The notes below the pieces were generated by a model. That model searched no databases. It saw only the letters and a program-made list of their open reading frames with translations, and was not told where the DNA came from. The position numbers and the translations under genes are program-made. Positions 8,098 to 15,767 of a stretch of 64,000 nucleotides of DNA are shown in pieces. The stretch comes from Cytobacillus oceanisediminis (GTDB lineage: Bacteria; Bacillota; Bacilli; Bacillales; Cytobacillaceae): positions 62,001 to 126,000 of the forward strand of contig NZ_SOEE01000010.1 in the NCBI RefSeq assembly GCF_004366035.1, read 5' to 3'. Position 1 is the first letter of the stretch. Each line of letters starts with the position of its first letter.

Positions 8098-8118
8098 TAT
8101 TCAATTGATTGATTGAAC
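8098..8118. promoter_or_regulatory. TATTCAATTGATTG operator candidate
   Basis: TATTCAATTGATTG (8098-8111) differs from the 14-bp palindrome at the thioredoxin promoter in two positions. It continues to ATTGAAC, giving TTCAAT-N6-ATTGAA as a second symmetric reading. Confidence 0.6.
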
Positions 8119-8235
8119 ATTTTAATTAAATCTACTATTGGTAGGCGGTTGTTATTAGTAGAGATGAAATTAAAAAGGACTAATAGTGGTTGATGTAACC
8201 ACTGAACCAAATTATAAGACATGGAGATGAATATA

Positions 8236-9006
8236 ATGAGATTTGAAAACAAAACTGTAATCGTAACTGGTGGAGGTACTGGAATTGGAAAAGCCACTGC
8301 CAAAAGATTCTTTGAAGAAGGAGCAAATGTAATTATTAATGGACGCAGAGAAAATGTGTTAAAGGAAACAGCTTTAGAAATTGACCCAACAGGCAAAAAA
8401 GTGTTATATGTAGCTGGTGACATCAGCAAAAAGGAAACGTCGGAGAATTTGGTTAACAAAGCAGTAGAAATGTTTGATGGTGTAGATGTATTAGTTAATA
8501 ATACAGGGAAATTTAATCCAACACCGTTCCTTGACCATACAGAGAATGATCTACAATCCTATTTAGATACTATCGTTAAAGGAACATTCTATCCTTCACA
8601 AGCCGTTATCCCTGAAATGAAAAAACGCGGAGGAGGAGCAATCGTAAATACTGGTTCCATGTGGGCAATTCAAGCAGTGGAAGCAACGCCTTCATCTGCA
8701 TACTCTGCAGCAATGGCCGGCAGACATGCATTAACAAGAAATTTAGCCGTAGAATTCGCTGGGGATAACATACGAGTAAATGCAGTAGCACCTGCGGTTG
8801 TTGAAACACCAATTTATAATACTTTTATGACAGAAGAACAAGTAGCAGAAGTATTGCCAACCTTTAATGCGTTTCACCCACTAGGACGCAACGGTACTCC
8901 AGATGATGTAGCAAATGCAGTGTTATTCCTAGCGGATGCTTCATCATCATGGATTACAGGCATTATCATGCCGCTTGATGGTGGGGTCACAGCTCGGTTA
9001 AGATAA
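8236..9006 (+). CDS. SDR family protein with YxxxM in place of YxxxK
   Basis: This 256-residue protein has the SDR cofactor motif TGGGTGIG (11-18), a D62 acidic site in AGDIS, NNTG (88-91), S141 in TGSM and the C-terminal DGG. The catalytic motif reads Y156-S-A-A-M160, so the lysine that normally lowers the tyrosine pKa and holds the ribose is methionine (codon ATG). It may be a divergent or inactive reductase, or use another residue. The start at 8236 follows GGAG at eight bases; the earlier ATG at 8221 has no site. Its promoter carries the TCAATTGA operator shared with thioredoxin and the ArsR-rhodanese gene. Confidence 0.85.
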   Translation: MRFENKTVIVTGGGTGIGKATAKRFFEEGANVIINGRRENVLKETALEIDPTGKKVLYVAGDISKKETSENLVNKAVEMFDGVDVLVNNTGKFNPTPFLDHTENDLQSYLDTIVKGTFYPSQAVIPEMKKRGGGAIVNTGSMWAIQAVEATPSSAYSAAMAGRHALTRNLAVEFAGDNIRVNAVAPAVVETPIYNTFMTEEQVAEVLPTFNAFHPLGRNGTPDDVANAVLFLADASSSWITGIIMPLDGGVTARLR

Positions 9007-9011
9007 AAATT

Positions 9012-9047
9012 AAAAAAGGAGCAATCATAAAAAATGGTTGTTCCTTT
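9012..9047 (+). terminator. Terminator after the second SDR gene
   Basis: AAAAAGGAGCAA pairs with TTGTTCCTTTTT, with one mismatch, around a 12-base loop. Confidence 0.75.
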
Positions 9048-9146
9048 TTCTATAATCGAAGATAGTGAGATAGATTAATAGCATCTTTTCTATTAAGGGA
9101 AAGTTGGATGGATGAATACTTAATTGAAGGGAAGGGTTTTTTTTGA

Positions 9147-9318
9147 AAATCAGTCACCATAGTTCAAAACTACAGAGAATCATGGATGTCGGTAAAGAAA
9201 CTTGTTCAAGAACGAGGATATAATTAGGTTAGTTTTGCAGATATAGCCTAAGCTGCAGGAATTCGTATGAAACCTAAAAAGGTTGCTTGTGCTAAGTCCT
9301 GCTTGGTGGAAAAATAGA
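9147..9318 (+). pseudogene. Decayed TetR family regulator, N-terminal part
   Basis: The frame through 9201 reads KKLVQERGYN-stop-VSFADIA-stop-AAGIR. This is the TetR helix-turn-helix (normally like LVxERGYxxxSFADIAxAAG) broken by TAG at 9225 and TAA at 9249. Nothing resembling the ligand-binding part follows. It sits directly upstream of the ArsR-rhodanese gene and shows that this locus has lost an older regulator. Confidence 0.7.
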
Positions 9319-9462
9319 ATGAAAATTGAAGGAACTATACATTGTAAACGGTGATATGTTAATTTCCAGCTAACCAGAAAAAAACCTCTGTAATCTTCTT
9401 CACTTGAGCATATGAAATCATAACTTGTTATTCTCACTTCAACTATAGTATTATCAACAATG

Positions 9463-9478
9463 TAATCAATTGAATAAT
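9463..9478. promoter_or_regulatory. TAATCAATTGAATAAT operator candidate at the ArsR-rhodanese gene
   Basis: The core TCAATTGA (9466-9473) with flanks TAA/ATA differs from the perfect palindrome at the thioredoxin promoter by one base over 14 positions. It lies 15 bases before the start codon, which suggests autorepression. No clear -35/-10 pair was assigned. Confidence 0.55.
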
Positions 9479-9492
9479 AAAGGATGATTAGT

Positions 9493-10164
9493 ATGGAAGA
9501 GCTCTTTTCATCTGCAAAAAATTATACAGATGAACTATATAAACAATTATCAAGAGTCGGAAAAAGTTTATCCAGCGATAAGCGCCTTGAGATATTAAAT
9601 TTATTAAGCCAGGGTCCAAAAACAGTAGAAAAGATAGCGAAGGATTCAGGTATGAGTGTTGCAAATGTTTCTCGTCATCTTCAAATTTTGAATGACTCAA
9701 GATTAGTTAAATTTACTAAAAAGGGAACGTATGCTTTTTATACATTAGCTGATCCATCTGTTGCAGACTTTTTGTTTGCCCTTTGGAAAATTGGCGAGAC
9801 TCAACTTTCAGAAATCAATCGGATTAAAGATGATTTTTTAGGTGGCCTAGGAGACTTCTATACACTAACGATGGATGAAGTATACGAGAAGATGAGCAAC
9901 GGGAATATTACGCTTATAGACTTGCGTCCAAAAGATGAATATGAAGCTGCACATATAGAAGGAGCGGTCTCTATTCCTATGGAAGACTTGGATTCATATC
10001 TTCAAGAATTACCGAGAGAGAAAGAAGTTATAGCCTATTGCAGAGGTAAATTCTGTGCTTTTTCAGCTATAGCTGCTCAAAAATTGAAGGATCAAGGGTT
10101 TACTGCCTACCGTATGGCGGAAAGTATTCTTGAATGGCAGAAGTATCTGGATCAAAAAAATTAA
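9493..10164 (+). CDS. ArsR family regulator fused to a rhodanese domain
   Basis: This 223-residue protein has an N-terminal ArsR winged helix (residues 15-90; recognition helix near MSVANVSRHLQIL) and a C-terminal rhodanese domain (128-220). The domain has the DxR motif LIDLRPKDEY and an active loop C183-R-G-K-F-C188. Family knowledge: such fusions and other sulfur-sensing ArsR proteins respond to persulfides or electrophiles through cysteine chemistry, and thioredoxin resets them. The start at 9493 follows AAAGG at nine bases; the ATG at 9484 lies inside that region. A TCAATTGA palindrome precedes the gene and recurs at the thioredoxin, SDR and amine oxidase promoters, so it is the probable local regulator. 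Confidence 0.88.
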   Translation: MEELFSSAKNYTDELYKQLSRVGKSLSSDKRLEILNLLSQGPKTVEKIAKDSGMSVANVSRHLQILNDSRLVKFTKKGTYAFYTLADPSVADFLFALWKIGETQLSEINRIKDDFLGGLGDFYTLTMDEVYEKMSNGNITLIDLRPKDEYEAAHIEGAVSIPMEDLDSYLQELPREKEVIAYCRGKFCAFSAIAAQKLKDQGFTAYRMAESILEWQKYLDQKN

Positions 10165-10552
10165 TATATCTATCATGACTATAGAATATGAACGTTTATA
10201 TGCTTTCTTTTTGATTGTTTTTACAAAGAACAATGTGAATTGAAAGTATTCCTTGGCTAATGCCATACACTATTAAATCTACAGGGTTGTTTTTATAGCA
10301 ATAAAAATGTTCTTTAATAATGTCAGTAAGAATGGAATAAGAGAGTAAATAATGTTTTTATTTTTGTACTTATTGGGAAAGACAAATTTTATAACACATT
10401 CTTTCATCGGTGTGATTTTCATAATTTATGCTTCCTTTCTTACTGACATACATTTTTCACTAATGCATTCTTGAAGATTATATGAAAACCTTTTAAACCA
10501 TTGATACTCTCATATTTTTCCGAATATTTTGATAAATAGAGAGGGAAAAATA
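10165..10552. other. Intergenic stretch with a 130-bp inverted-repeat-bounded segment
   Basis: This AT-rich stretch contains no gene that I can support. It holds one notable structure, a 13-bp perfect inverted repeat listed separately. The last 50 bases should contain the promoter of the decayed CMD gene. Confidence 0.4.
10320..10449. repeat. Possible small mobile element with 13-bp terminal inverted repeats
   Basis: ATGTCAGTAAGAA (10320-10332) and its exact complement TTCTTACTGACAT (10437-10449) bound 104 bases of AT-rich DNA with no ORF. The form is MITE-like. No clear target-site duplication was seen, and no second copy lies in the window. Confidence 0.35.
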
Positions 10553-10983
10553 ATGAATAATGATAGTCTATATAAAAAATCTAATATAAATCGTTTAGGA
10601 GAATTTAGCAAATTGTCTCCTGATGTATTTAATGCATTTGCGGCTTTTGACAAGAAGGCATTGGAAGCTGGTAAATTAAGCTCCAAAATAAAAAAGTTGC
10701 AATAGCTGCAGCCCTTACAACAGGGTGTCCTTATTGTATAGAACTCCATGTTAAGCAATGAGACCTGGAGAACTTAGTGTTAAGGAAAAAGAGCTGATCG
10801 CAATTGCCGTAGCCCATACAACAGGGTGTCCATATTGCATCGACATTCACACTAAAGGAGCAAAAAAAGCCAAAGCGACAAAGGAAGAAGTAGCTGAATC
10901 TATTTGGTTGCTACAGCATTAAAATCAGGAACTGCCCTTGCATATGGAGTAAATGGATTAATTGCATTTGTTGAGTCCATTTA
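10553..10983 (+). pseudogene. Decayed carboxymuconolactone decarboxylase/AhpD-like gene
   Basis: The ATG at 10553 follows GAGAGGG and begins a recognisable CMD-domain protein (RLGEFSKLSPDVFNAFAAFDK). The frame is lost near 10690. The AhpD-type redox motif then appears twice, TTGCPYCIELH near 10717 and TTGCPYCIDIHTKGAKKA near 10817. A further shift occurs near 10905, before ATALKSGTALAYGVNGLIAF and the stop. At least three frame changes make an intact product impossible. The repeated motif segment (about 101 bp apart) indicates an internal duplication or fusion of two paralogues. Intact relatives are small peroxidase-like proteins using the CPYC pair. Confidence 0.8.
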
Positions 10984-11117
10984 ACTTTTTATCCTTCTCT
11001 AACCAAATTTAAAAAATGCTATATATTCAGGAGTGTTAAAGCGGTTAAAGATAAGAGAGCTTATCAGCTGCAAGCACACCAATAATTGGTTTCAAAAGGT
11101 AGAAGGCCAGTATAACT

Positions 11118-11630
11118 TTACAGATTTTTTCTTTCTGCCGGATGTGGGGGTTTGTGAATTTTATTATCTAAAAAACAAATTCCCTCCATGCATCCTTTAA
11201 CAAGCAAAAACGTAGATGAGAGAACTGCAAATGTAATATAGCCATTCCATCCCTTATGATATTTGACTAAATTTGTATTCTTTTCAAGCCAATTCTCAAA
11301 TAGCGTCATGGGTCCGCTAAAAAGGATAACACTTAAGATTGTTTTTATTGGCTTCATTTTATAGGTAAATTGATTATACATAACACATGATAAAGGAAAC
11401 AGTATGTATAAAAACACAATGTTTGAATCAAAAAATTTAGGTAGATAGCGATGTGGATATTCCAAATATTTTGTTTTTATTACTGGTCCATCAAATACAG
11501 TAGAGACTAAAGTTTTAATAAAGTAAATTAGAAACCAGTCCTTTAAATCTCCTTTTTTTCGCGTTAAAAAAAATATGCTTCCGCCAATTCCAAACATGGT
11601 CAATAAATTCAATATTGTTCTGTCCTTCAT
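11118..11630 (-). CDS. CBO0543 family membrane protein
   Basis: This 170-residue protein has about five hydrophobic segments and the signature seen in CBO0543 proteins: YLEYPHRYLPKFFDSNIVFLYILFP, then a helix with MTLFENWLEKNTNLVKYHKGW. The start at 11630 is taken because AGGAGGTG lies five bases upstream; the longer reading from 11660 covers that site. Function is unknown. It resembles the protein at 53967 and, more distantly, those at 54649 and 56857. It is monocistronic on the minus strand. Confidence 0.8.
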   Translation of the reverse strand: MKDRTILNLLTMFGIGGSIFFLTRKKGDLKDWFLIYFIKTLVSTVFDGPVIKTKYLEYPHRYLPKFFDSNIVFLYILFPLSCVMYNQFTYKMKPIKTILSVILFSGPMTLFENWLEKNTNLVKYHKGWNGYITFAVLSSTFLLVKGCMEGICFLDNKIHKPPHPAERKNL

Positions 11631-11660
11631 AAATACACCTCCTAAAAATAATTTATCCAT

Positions 11661-11940
11661 TGCAAAATGTATTATTAGCTGAAAAACAAATTATTAGTTT
11701 CACCAACAAGAAACTGGTTATTTTATACTAACGCTCATTTATCAAGGTTAATTAATGTAAATTATCTATTTTCGCCCGCGGAATAAACAACTGGGCTTTA
11801 TGAAAATTTATTGACTCAGATGAGTATCGCGTGTAATTACAGAATTAAATTTGTCTGCCACCTGGGATAAAGAAGAGAAATAGGGGGATTCTGGTTCAAA
11901 CATACTTAATCCTACTGATGATGAGAAAGAGACTTTCCTC
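11661..11940. other. Gene-free stretch
   Basis: Between the CBO0543 gene and the amine oxidase promoter I see no gene. Short frames around 11800-11940 carry neither a start signal nor family motifs. Confidence 0.35.
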
Positions 11941-11969
11941 TTGACTAAAGAAGTCACACCTCATATAAT
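11941..11969 (+). promoter_or_regulatory. Consensus sigma-A promoter of the amine oxidase operon
   Basis: TTGACT (11941-11946), a 17-bp spacer and a perfect TATAAT (11964-11969). It is the strongest promoter-like sequence seen in the window and is followed at once by a palindromic operator candidate. Confidence 0.8.
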
Positions 11970-11974
11970 TCAAT

Positions 11975-11996
11975 TATTCAATTTATGAATTGAATA
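11975..11996. promoter_or_regulatory. Large palindromic operator of the amine oxidase promoter
   Basis: TATTCAATT (11975-11983), a 4-bp centre and AATTGAATA (11988-11996) form a perfect inverted repeat just after the -10 box. A further TCAATT half-site lies at 11970-11975. It resembles the sites at 6209, 8098 and 9463. Confidence 0.65.
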
Positions 11997-12077
11997 ATGT
12001 CTTTTTGAAAATGTTTTACACAAAAATCTGCAGTAATTTCTAACCAGCCAATACTGTTCTAATAATTGGAGGTATTC

Positions 12078-12230
12078 ATGAAGATTGATGTTTGTTCGAA
12101 AAAAATAGATATCACATTTTGTTACATGGGGAAAGTTTACTTTGATGAGGCAAATACTAAAAAGAAAAGCTCTTTCTCACGCATATGTAGAAAGCCCGCA
12201 CACACGATGGGAAGGAGGAATAAATTTTGA
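12078..12230 (+). CDS. Small unrecognised ORF (50 aa) coupled to the amine oxidase
   Basis: An ATG at 12078 lies five bases after GGAGG and opens a 50-residue frame that ends in TGA at 12228-12230. This overlaps the TTG start of the amine oxidase at 12227, which suggests translational coupling. The peptide (MKIDVCSKKIDITFCYMGKV..., then a very basic C-terminal half) matches no family I know. Two cysteines, C6 and C15, are present. It may be a leader peptide, a small regulator or the remnant of a longer gene. The strong initiation site is the main evidence. Confidence 0.45.
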   Translation: MKIDVCSKKIDITFCYMGKVYFDEANTKKKSSFSRICRKPAHTMGRRNKF

Positions 12231-13342
12231 GCAATCCTATAGTTATAGTGGGAGCTGGTTTAAGCGGCCTTCGTGCAGCGTCTCTGCTTTCTGAACTGGG
12301 CATAAAATGCAGGGTTCTGGAGGCTAGAGATAGGGTTGGAGGAAGGGTGTTGAGTACTCCACATCCAAACAGATCTGACGCGGGTAAGTTTGACCTCGGG
12401 CCGACATGGTTCTGGCCACAGCATGAGAAGACTATGGCTAATTTAGTCAAGGAACTGAATTTAGAAACCTTTGACCAGTACACTAAAGGAGCAATGCTTT
12501 CAGAGCGATACCATAACGCATTACCTGAGCGTTATGTACTGCCAGAAAATTCTCTTGAAAGATCGGTGCGATTTACAGGAGGAGTTCAATCCCTTATTGA
12601 AGCTATTGAAAATACAATTCCGCCTGGCATAGTTGAGTTAGAAACGAGAGTAACAGCAATTCGACTAGATAAAACCGGTGCAATCACACTTGACGTTGAG
12701 CATGCAAATGGAAGTAAAGAAGAAGTCTATGCCAGTGCTGTTATCTTAGCATTGCCGCCTCGAATTGTGGCGAGTCATATTGAATTCTCTCCTTCACTCC
12801 CTAAAAACCTTATGACTGATCTTGTAAATAAACCTACCTGGATGGCAGGGCAGGCGAAGGCAGTTGCAATTTATGATCATCCTTTTTGGAGGGAATCAGG
12901 GCTCTCTGGCTTCGCAGCGAGCTGGGTTGGACCTCTGCAAGAAATCCATGACGCTTCTCCTAATACAGGCTCTGGTGCCTTATTTGGTTTCTTCGGGATG
13001 CCAGCAAAAATGCGAAGAGAACTCGGGGAGGATGAAATATTAAAATTGGTCATTGACCAATTGGTTCGGCTATTTGGACCTGACGCCAATAAAGTGAGTT
13101 CTATACTTTACAAAGATTGGTCCGGAGATTTCGAAACGGCTGTTGAGGAAGACAGCAATCCCCTTAGGGACTTTCCTGTATATGGTAAACCGCCGCAAGG
13201 AGGAGTATGGGAAAATAAAATCATTTTCGCTGGTACAGAGACTAATTCACAATATGGAGGACATCTTGAAGGTGCACTTCAGTCAGCTGAACAGGCAGTA
13301 TTTGAAATCACTAATCTAAAAAACAAAACCTTATTAAGATAA
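12227..13342 (+). CDS. FAD-dependent amine oxidase family protein
   Basis: This 371-residue protein is a flavin monoamine oxidase-like enzyme. It has an N-terminal dinucleotide fold VIVGAGLSGLRAASLL (residues 4-20), E33 in VLEARDRVGGRV for the ribose, and the C-terminal FAD motif IIFAGTETNSQYGGHLEGALQSAEQA. It would oxidise an amine to an imine with release of H2O2. It is shorter than the roughly 450 residues of many relatives. The start is a TTG seven bases after GGAAGGAGG and overlaps the small upstream ORF. It lies behind a consensus promoter with a palindromic operator shared with the ArsR-rhodanese group. The substrate is unknown. Confidence 0.85.
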   Translation: MSNPIVIVGAGLSGLRAASLLSELGIKCRVLEARDRVGGRVLSTPHPNRSDAGKFDLGPTWFWPQHEKTMANLVKELNLETFDQYTKGAMLSERYHNALPERYVLPENSLERSVRFTGGVQSLIEAIENTIPPGIVELETRVTAIRLDKTGAITLDVEHANGSKEEVYASAVILALPPRIVASHIEFSPSLPKNLMTDLVNKPTWMAGQAKAVAIYDHPFWRESGLSGFAASWVGPLQEIHDASPNTGSGALFGFFGMPAKMRRELGEDEILKLVIDQLVRLFGPDANKVSSILYKDWSGDFETAVEEDSNPLRDFPVYGKPPQGGVWENKIIFAGTETNSQYGGHLEGALQSAEQAVFEITNLKNKTLLR

Positions 13343-13396
13343 CTTAATACAATTAAACAATTTATTATGATATTTTTTTCTCTTATCCTCAAAAAT

Positions 13397-13732
13397 TCCA
13401 TTCACAGCAGCAGGAGGCCGTATGTGATGAAAATGATGAAAGCTATTTCATCTCTGATAAATGGCCTTGGTTCAGACAGTGAGCTTATAATCGCAGCTGG
13501 CTCTGGTGAGCAGCTGGAATTGTCAGCAATGGACTTTTTAAAAGGATCAAATACGGTTAGAGGTTCATTTACTGTCCAAGCAAAGGATATCCAAGAAGCC
13601 GTTAAATTCAGTGTTTCCACTGATGTACGCCCAATGATTGAAACTTTACCATTAGAACGTGCTAGTGAAGCATACGATAAAATGATGGCTGCTTCGACTG
13701 GATTTCGTGCTGTACTAAAAATCTCTGAGTAA
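13397..13732 (+). pseudogene. C-terminal remnant of a zinc-type alcohol dehydrogenase
   Basis: The frame matches only the last third of medium-chain alcohol dehydrogenases: the strand with ELIIAAGSGEQLELSAMDFL, the NTVRGSFT turn, the VRPMIETLPLERASEAYDKM helix and the FRAVLKI end. The catalytic zinc domain and the nucleotide-fold motif are absent upstream, where the amine oxidase already ends at 13342. It is therefore a truncated gene, probably left by a deletion, and unlikely to be active. Confidence 0.75.
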
Positions 13733-13841
13733 TTTTTATCAGTGGTTTTACCTTTCACAATGTCATAAAATAACAGTTAATAGGGATATAAAAGTTAAAT
13801 CGACATTTAAATCTCGGGAATAACCTTATTGAGGAGGAAGA

Positions 13842-14327
13842 ATGGTGGAGGAAAGAATTGAAAAAGCAATTCAAGATATTTACCCTGATGACTTTGCCTG
13901 GTGTTATGGATGTGGAAGATTGAATAAGGATGGTCATCATCTTCGAACGGGCTGGCAAGGGGACAAGACCGTTACAATTTTTAAACCCGATTCAAAGTAC
14001 ATGGGTATCCCAGGCTTTCTTTATGGTGGACTTATGGCATCATTAATAGATTGTCATGGATCCGGCTCAGCTGCACTTGCTTTACATTATAAAAACGGAA
14101 ACGAAATCGGTGATGGGACCGAACCGCCTCGATTTGTTACGGCTTCTCTTAATGTGGAATTCCTAAAACCTACTCCACAAGACGTTCCGCTAAAAGCTAT
14201 TGGAACTGTAGAGGAAATTCATCCAAAAAGATGGAAAGTCCATACAGAAGTATATGCCGATGATAAATTATGTGCTCGTGGAGAAGTAACTCTTGTCGTA
14301 ATGCCAAGTACTTTTATAAATAAATAG
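13842..14327 (+). CDS. PaaI-like hotdog-fold thioesterase
   Basis: This 161-residue protein has the hotdog thioesterase layout. A long central helix follows GIPGFLYGGLMASLIDCHGSG (the PaaI-type HGG region read here as YGG with D67 nearby), then strands with RFVTASLNVEFLKPTP. An N-terminal CYGCGRLN motif precedes the fold, as in many PaaI-like proteins. It should hydrolyse an acyl-CoA, substrate unknown. The ATG follows GAGGAGG. It lies downstream of the amine oxidase and the dehydrogenase remnant and may be the last gene of that operon. Confidence 0.8.
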   Translation: MVEERIEKAIQDIYPDDFAWCYGCGRLNKDGHHLRTGWQGDKTVTIFKPDSKYMGIPGFLYGGLMASLIDCHGSGSAALALHYKNGNEIGDGTEPPRFVTASLNVEFLKPTPQDVPLKAIGTVEEIHPKRWKVHTEVYADDKLCARGEVTLVVMPSTFINK

Positions 14328-14861
14328 ATTGATAAAAATGTTTTATCAGGAAAAGTTAATTTTTATATTAATAAATTATTTCTATATCACTCAAATCCTA
14401 TAACTTTTTTTCCACCCAAACATTTTCAATAGTGTTCATAGATTACAATTAACACTTTCATAAAAAATGCCCAACTCCTTGGTATATACGGGATTGGGCA
14501 TTTTAAAATTTACTTCATATTTAATGTTAAGAAGGATTAACGCTTATTTGCTTGGTTCGACTAAAAAATTTCAATTAATAAATGTTTTAAGATTGCAGCA
14601 TTGGTTTAATATGGCTTTCAGTACTTTCAAGATAAAATATTAGAGAAAAAGTAAAATAGTAATTTAAGCTACTTCAATAAGATTTGATTAATTACCTTCA
14701 ATATTCGTGCTTTTCTGATTCAAAAATACGCGTTCTCTTTATTGTTTTAGGTACTGATGGGAGATAATGCATTATAAACGCATGGCAAATTTCAACCTTG
14801 CGTTTTTTTTATGGACAATTTTCTTCCTAATAGTTGTTAAAATGAATCTTTGTTCAATACC
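14328..14861. other. Intergenic stretch between thioesterase and IclR genes
   Basis: This 534-base AT-rich stretch has no gene that I can support. It holds a strong bidirectional terminator (14462-14504). A second hairpin, AACGCA...TGCGTT, at 14776-14810 is followed by eight T on the plus strand, but I see no plus-strand gene that it would end. Confidence 0.4.
14462..14504. terminator. Bidirectional terminator
   Basis: AAAATGCCCAA (14464-14474) pairs perfectly with TTGGGCATTTT (14494-14504). A and T tracts on both sides allow function for the plus-strand thioesterase operon and for the minus-strand IclR gene. Confidence 0.8.
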
Positions 14862-15599
14862 TCAGTATTTACTTCCTAATTTATTGGAGATTCGCAAGCC
14901 GTACTCGATTACTTTTTCGATTAAGCCGTTTTGTCTTTCTTCTGTGATATTGAAATTAACATATCCGATGCTTATGGCTCCAAGGAGTTCATTTGCATGA
15001 TCGAAAATAGGTGCAGCGACAGAAGAGGTTCCAGGCGTTTGTTCACCATGACTCTCCCCATAACCCTGCCTTCTAACTTTGCTTAATAGTTTTATAAACG
15101 AATCTCTTTCCTCGGAGGGGACTAATGAATTAATACCTTTGACAGTCTCGGAGTTTGGCATATTAGCTAACAGCACTTTGTTGGCTGCCCCAATATTCAA
15201 CGGAATTCGAATCCCGAGCTGATCATTGATGCGAATAGGATTGTTGAGACAATCAATTCTTTCAACTACTAGTGATTCTAATCCAATTGGCTTGCTGAAA
15301 TACACACTTTCCTCCACCTCATGCATTAATTTTTCCATCTCTGGGCGAATCAGTCCAACAAAATCAAAGGTGTCATACATTTTAAGTCCATATTCCAACC
15401 AGGTGTTACCCATAGAATATAATTTCAAATCTGGGTCCTGCTGAATAAGCCCGTGCTGCTTCATGGATTGAAGGAGGCGATGAAGTGTACTGACAGGCAA
15501 GTCGCATTCCTTTGATAGATCTGTAATGGAAATCCACATTCTTGTATCATTTTTAGACAAAACCTTGATTACCTGCATGGCACGATCGATTGTCTGCAT
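14862..15599 (-). CDS. IclR family transcriptional regulator
   Basis: This 245-residue protein has the IclR winged helix-turn-helix at residues 1-70 (IDRAMQVIKVL, then CDLPVSTLHRLLQSMKQHGLI) and the C-terminal ligand domain (about 85-245; GAANKVLLA, AAPIFDHANELLGAISIG). The ATG follows GGAAGG. It is divergent from the DDAH/permease operon across 156 bases, which contain a TTGAA-N17-TTCAA element next to the operon's -35 box. It most likely controls that operon in response to an intermediate of the guanidino substrate. Confidence 0.9.
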   Translation of the reverse strand: MQTIDRAMQVIKVLSKNDTRMWISITDLSKECDLPVSTLHRLLQSMKQHGLIQQDPDLKLYSMGNTWLEYGLKMYDTFDFVGLIRPEMEKLMHEVEESVYFSKPIGLESLVVERIDCLNNPIRINDQLGIRIPLNIGAANKVLLANMPNSETVKGINSLVPSEERDSFIKLLSKVRRQGYGESHGEQTPGTSSVAAPIFDHANELLGAISIGYVNFNITEERQNGLIEKVIEYGLRISNKLGSKY

Positions 15600-15637
15600 C
15601 TTTTATCCTTCCATTCCTTTTAATTTACATTATTGTA

Positions 15638-15699
15638 TTGAAATAAATTATTCAGTAAATTCAAAATATATTGACATGAAGAATCTATCACTATAATAT
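15638..15699 (+). promoter_or_regulatory. Promoter and candidate IclR operator of the DDAH operon
   Basis: TTGACA (15671-15676) is followed by TAATAT at a 17-bp spacing (15694-15699), or TATAAT at 15 bp. Just upstream lies TTGAA (15638-15642) and TTCAA (15660-15664), an inverted pair separated by 17 bp. Assignment to the divergent IclR protein is inferred from position. Confidence 0.55.
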
Positions 15700-15767
15700 C
15701 ATATTATAAGTTTTCCTGTCAGAGGAAACTAATTCCAATATGCGGAAAAAGGAGGTTGAGCCAATTA

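Noticed and set aside
14776-14810. Hairpin AACGCA/TGCGTT with eight T as a plus-strand terminator
   Set aside because: No plus-strand gene or promoter precedes it, and it does not serve the IclR gene well on the minus strand.
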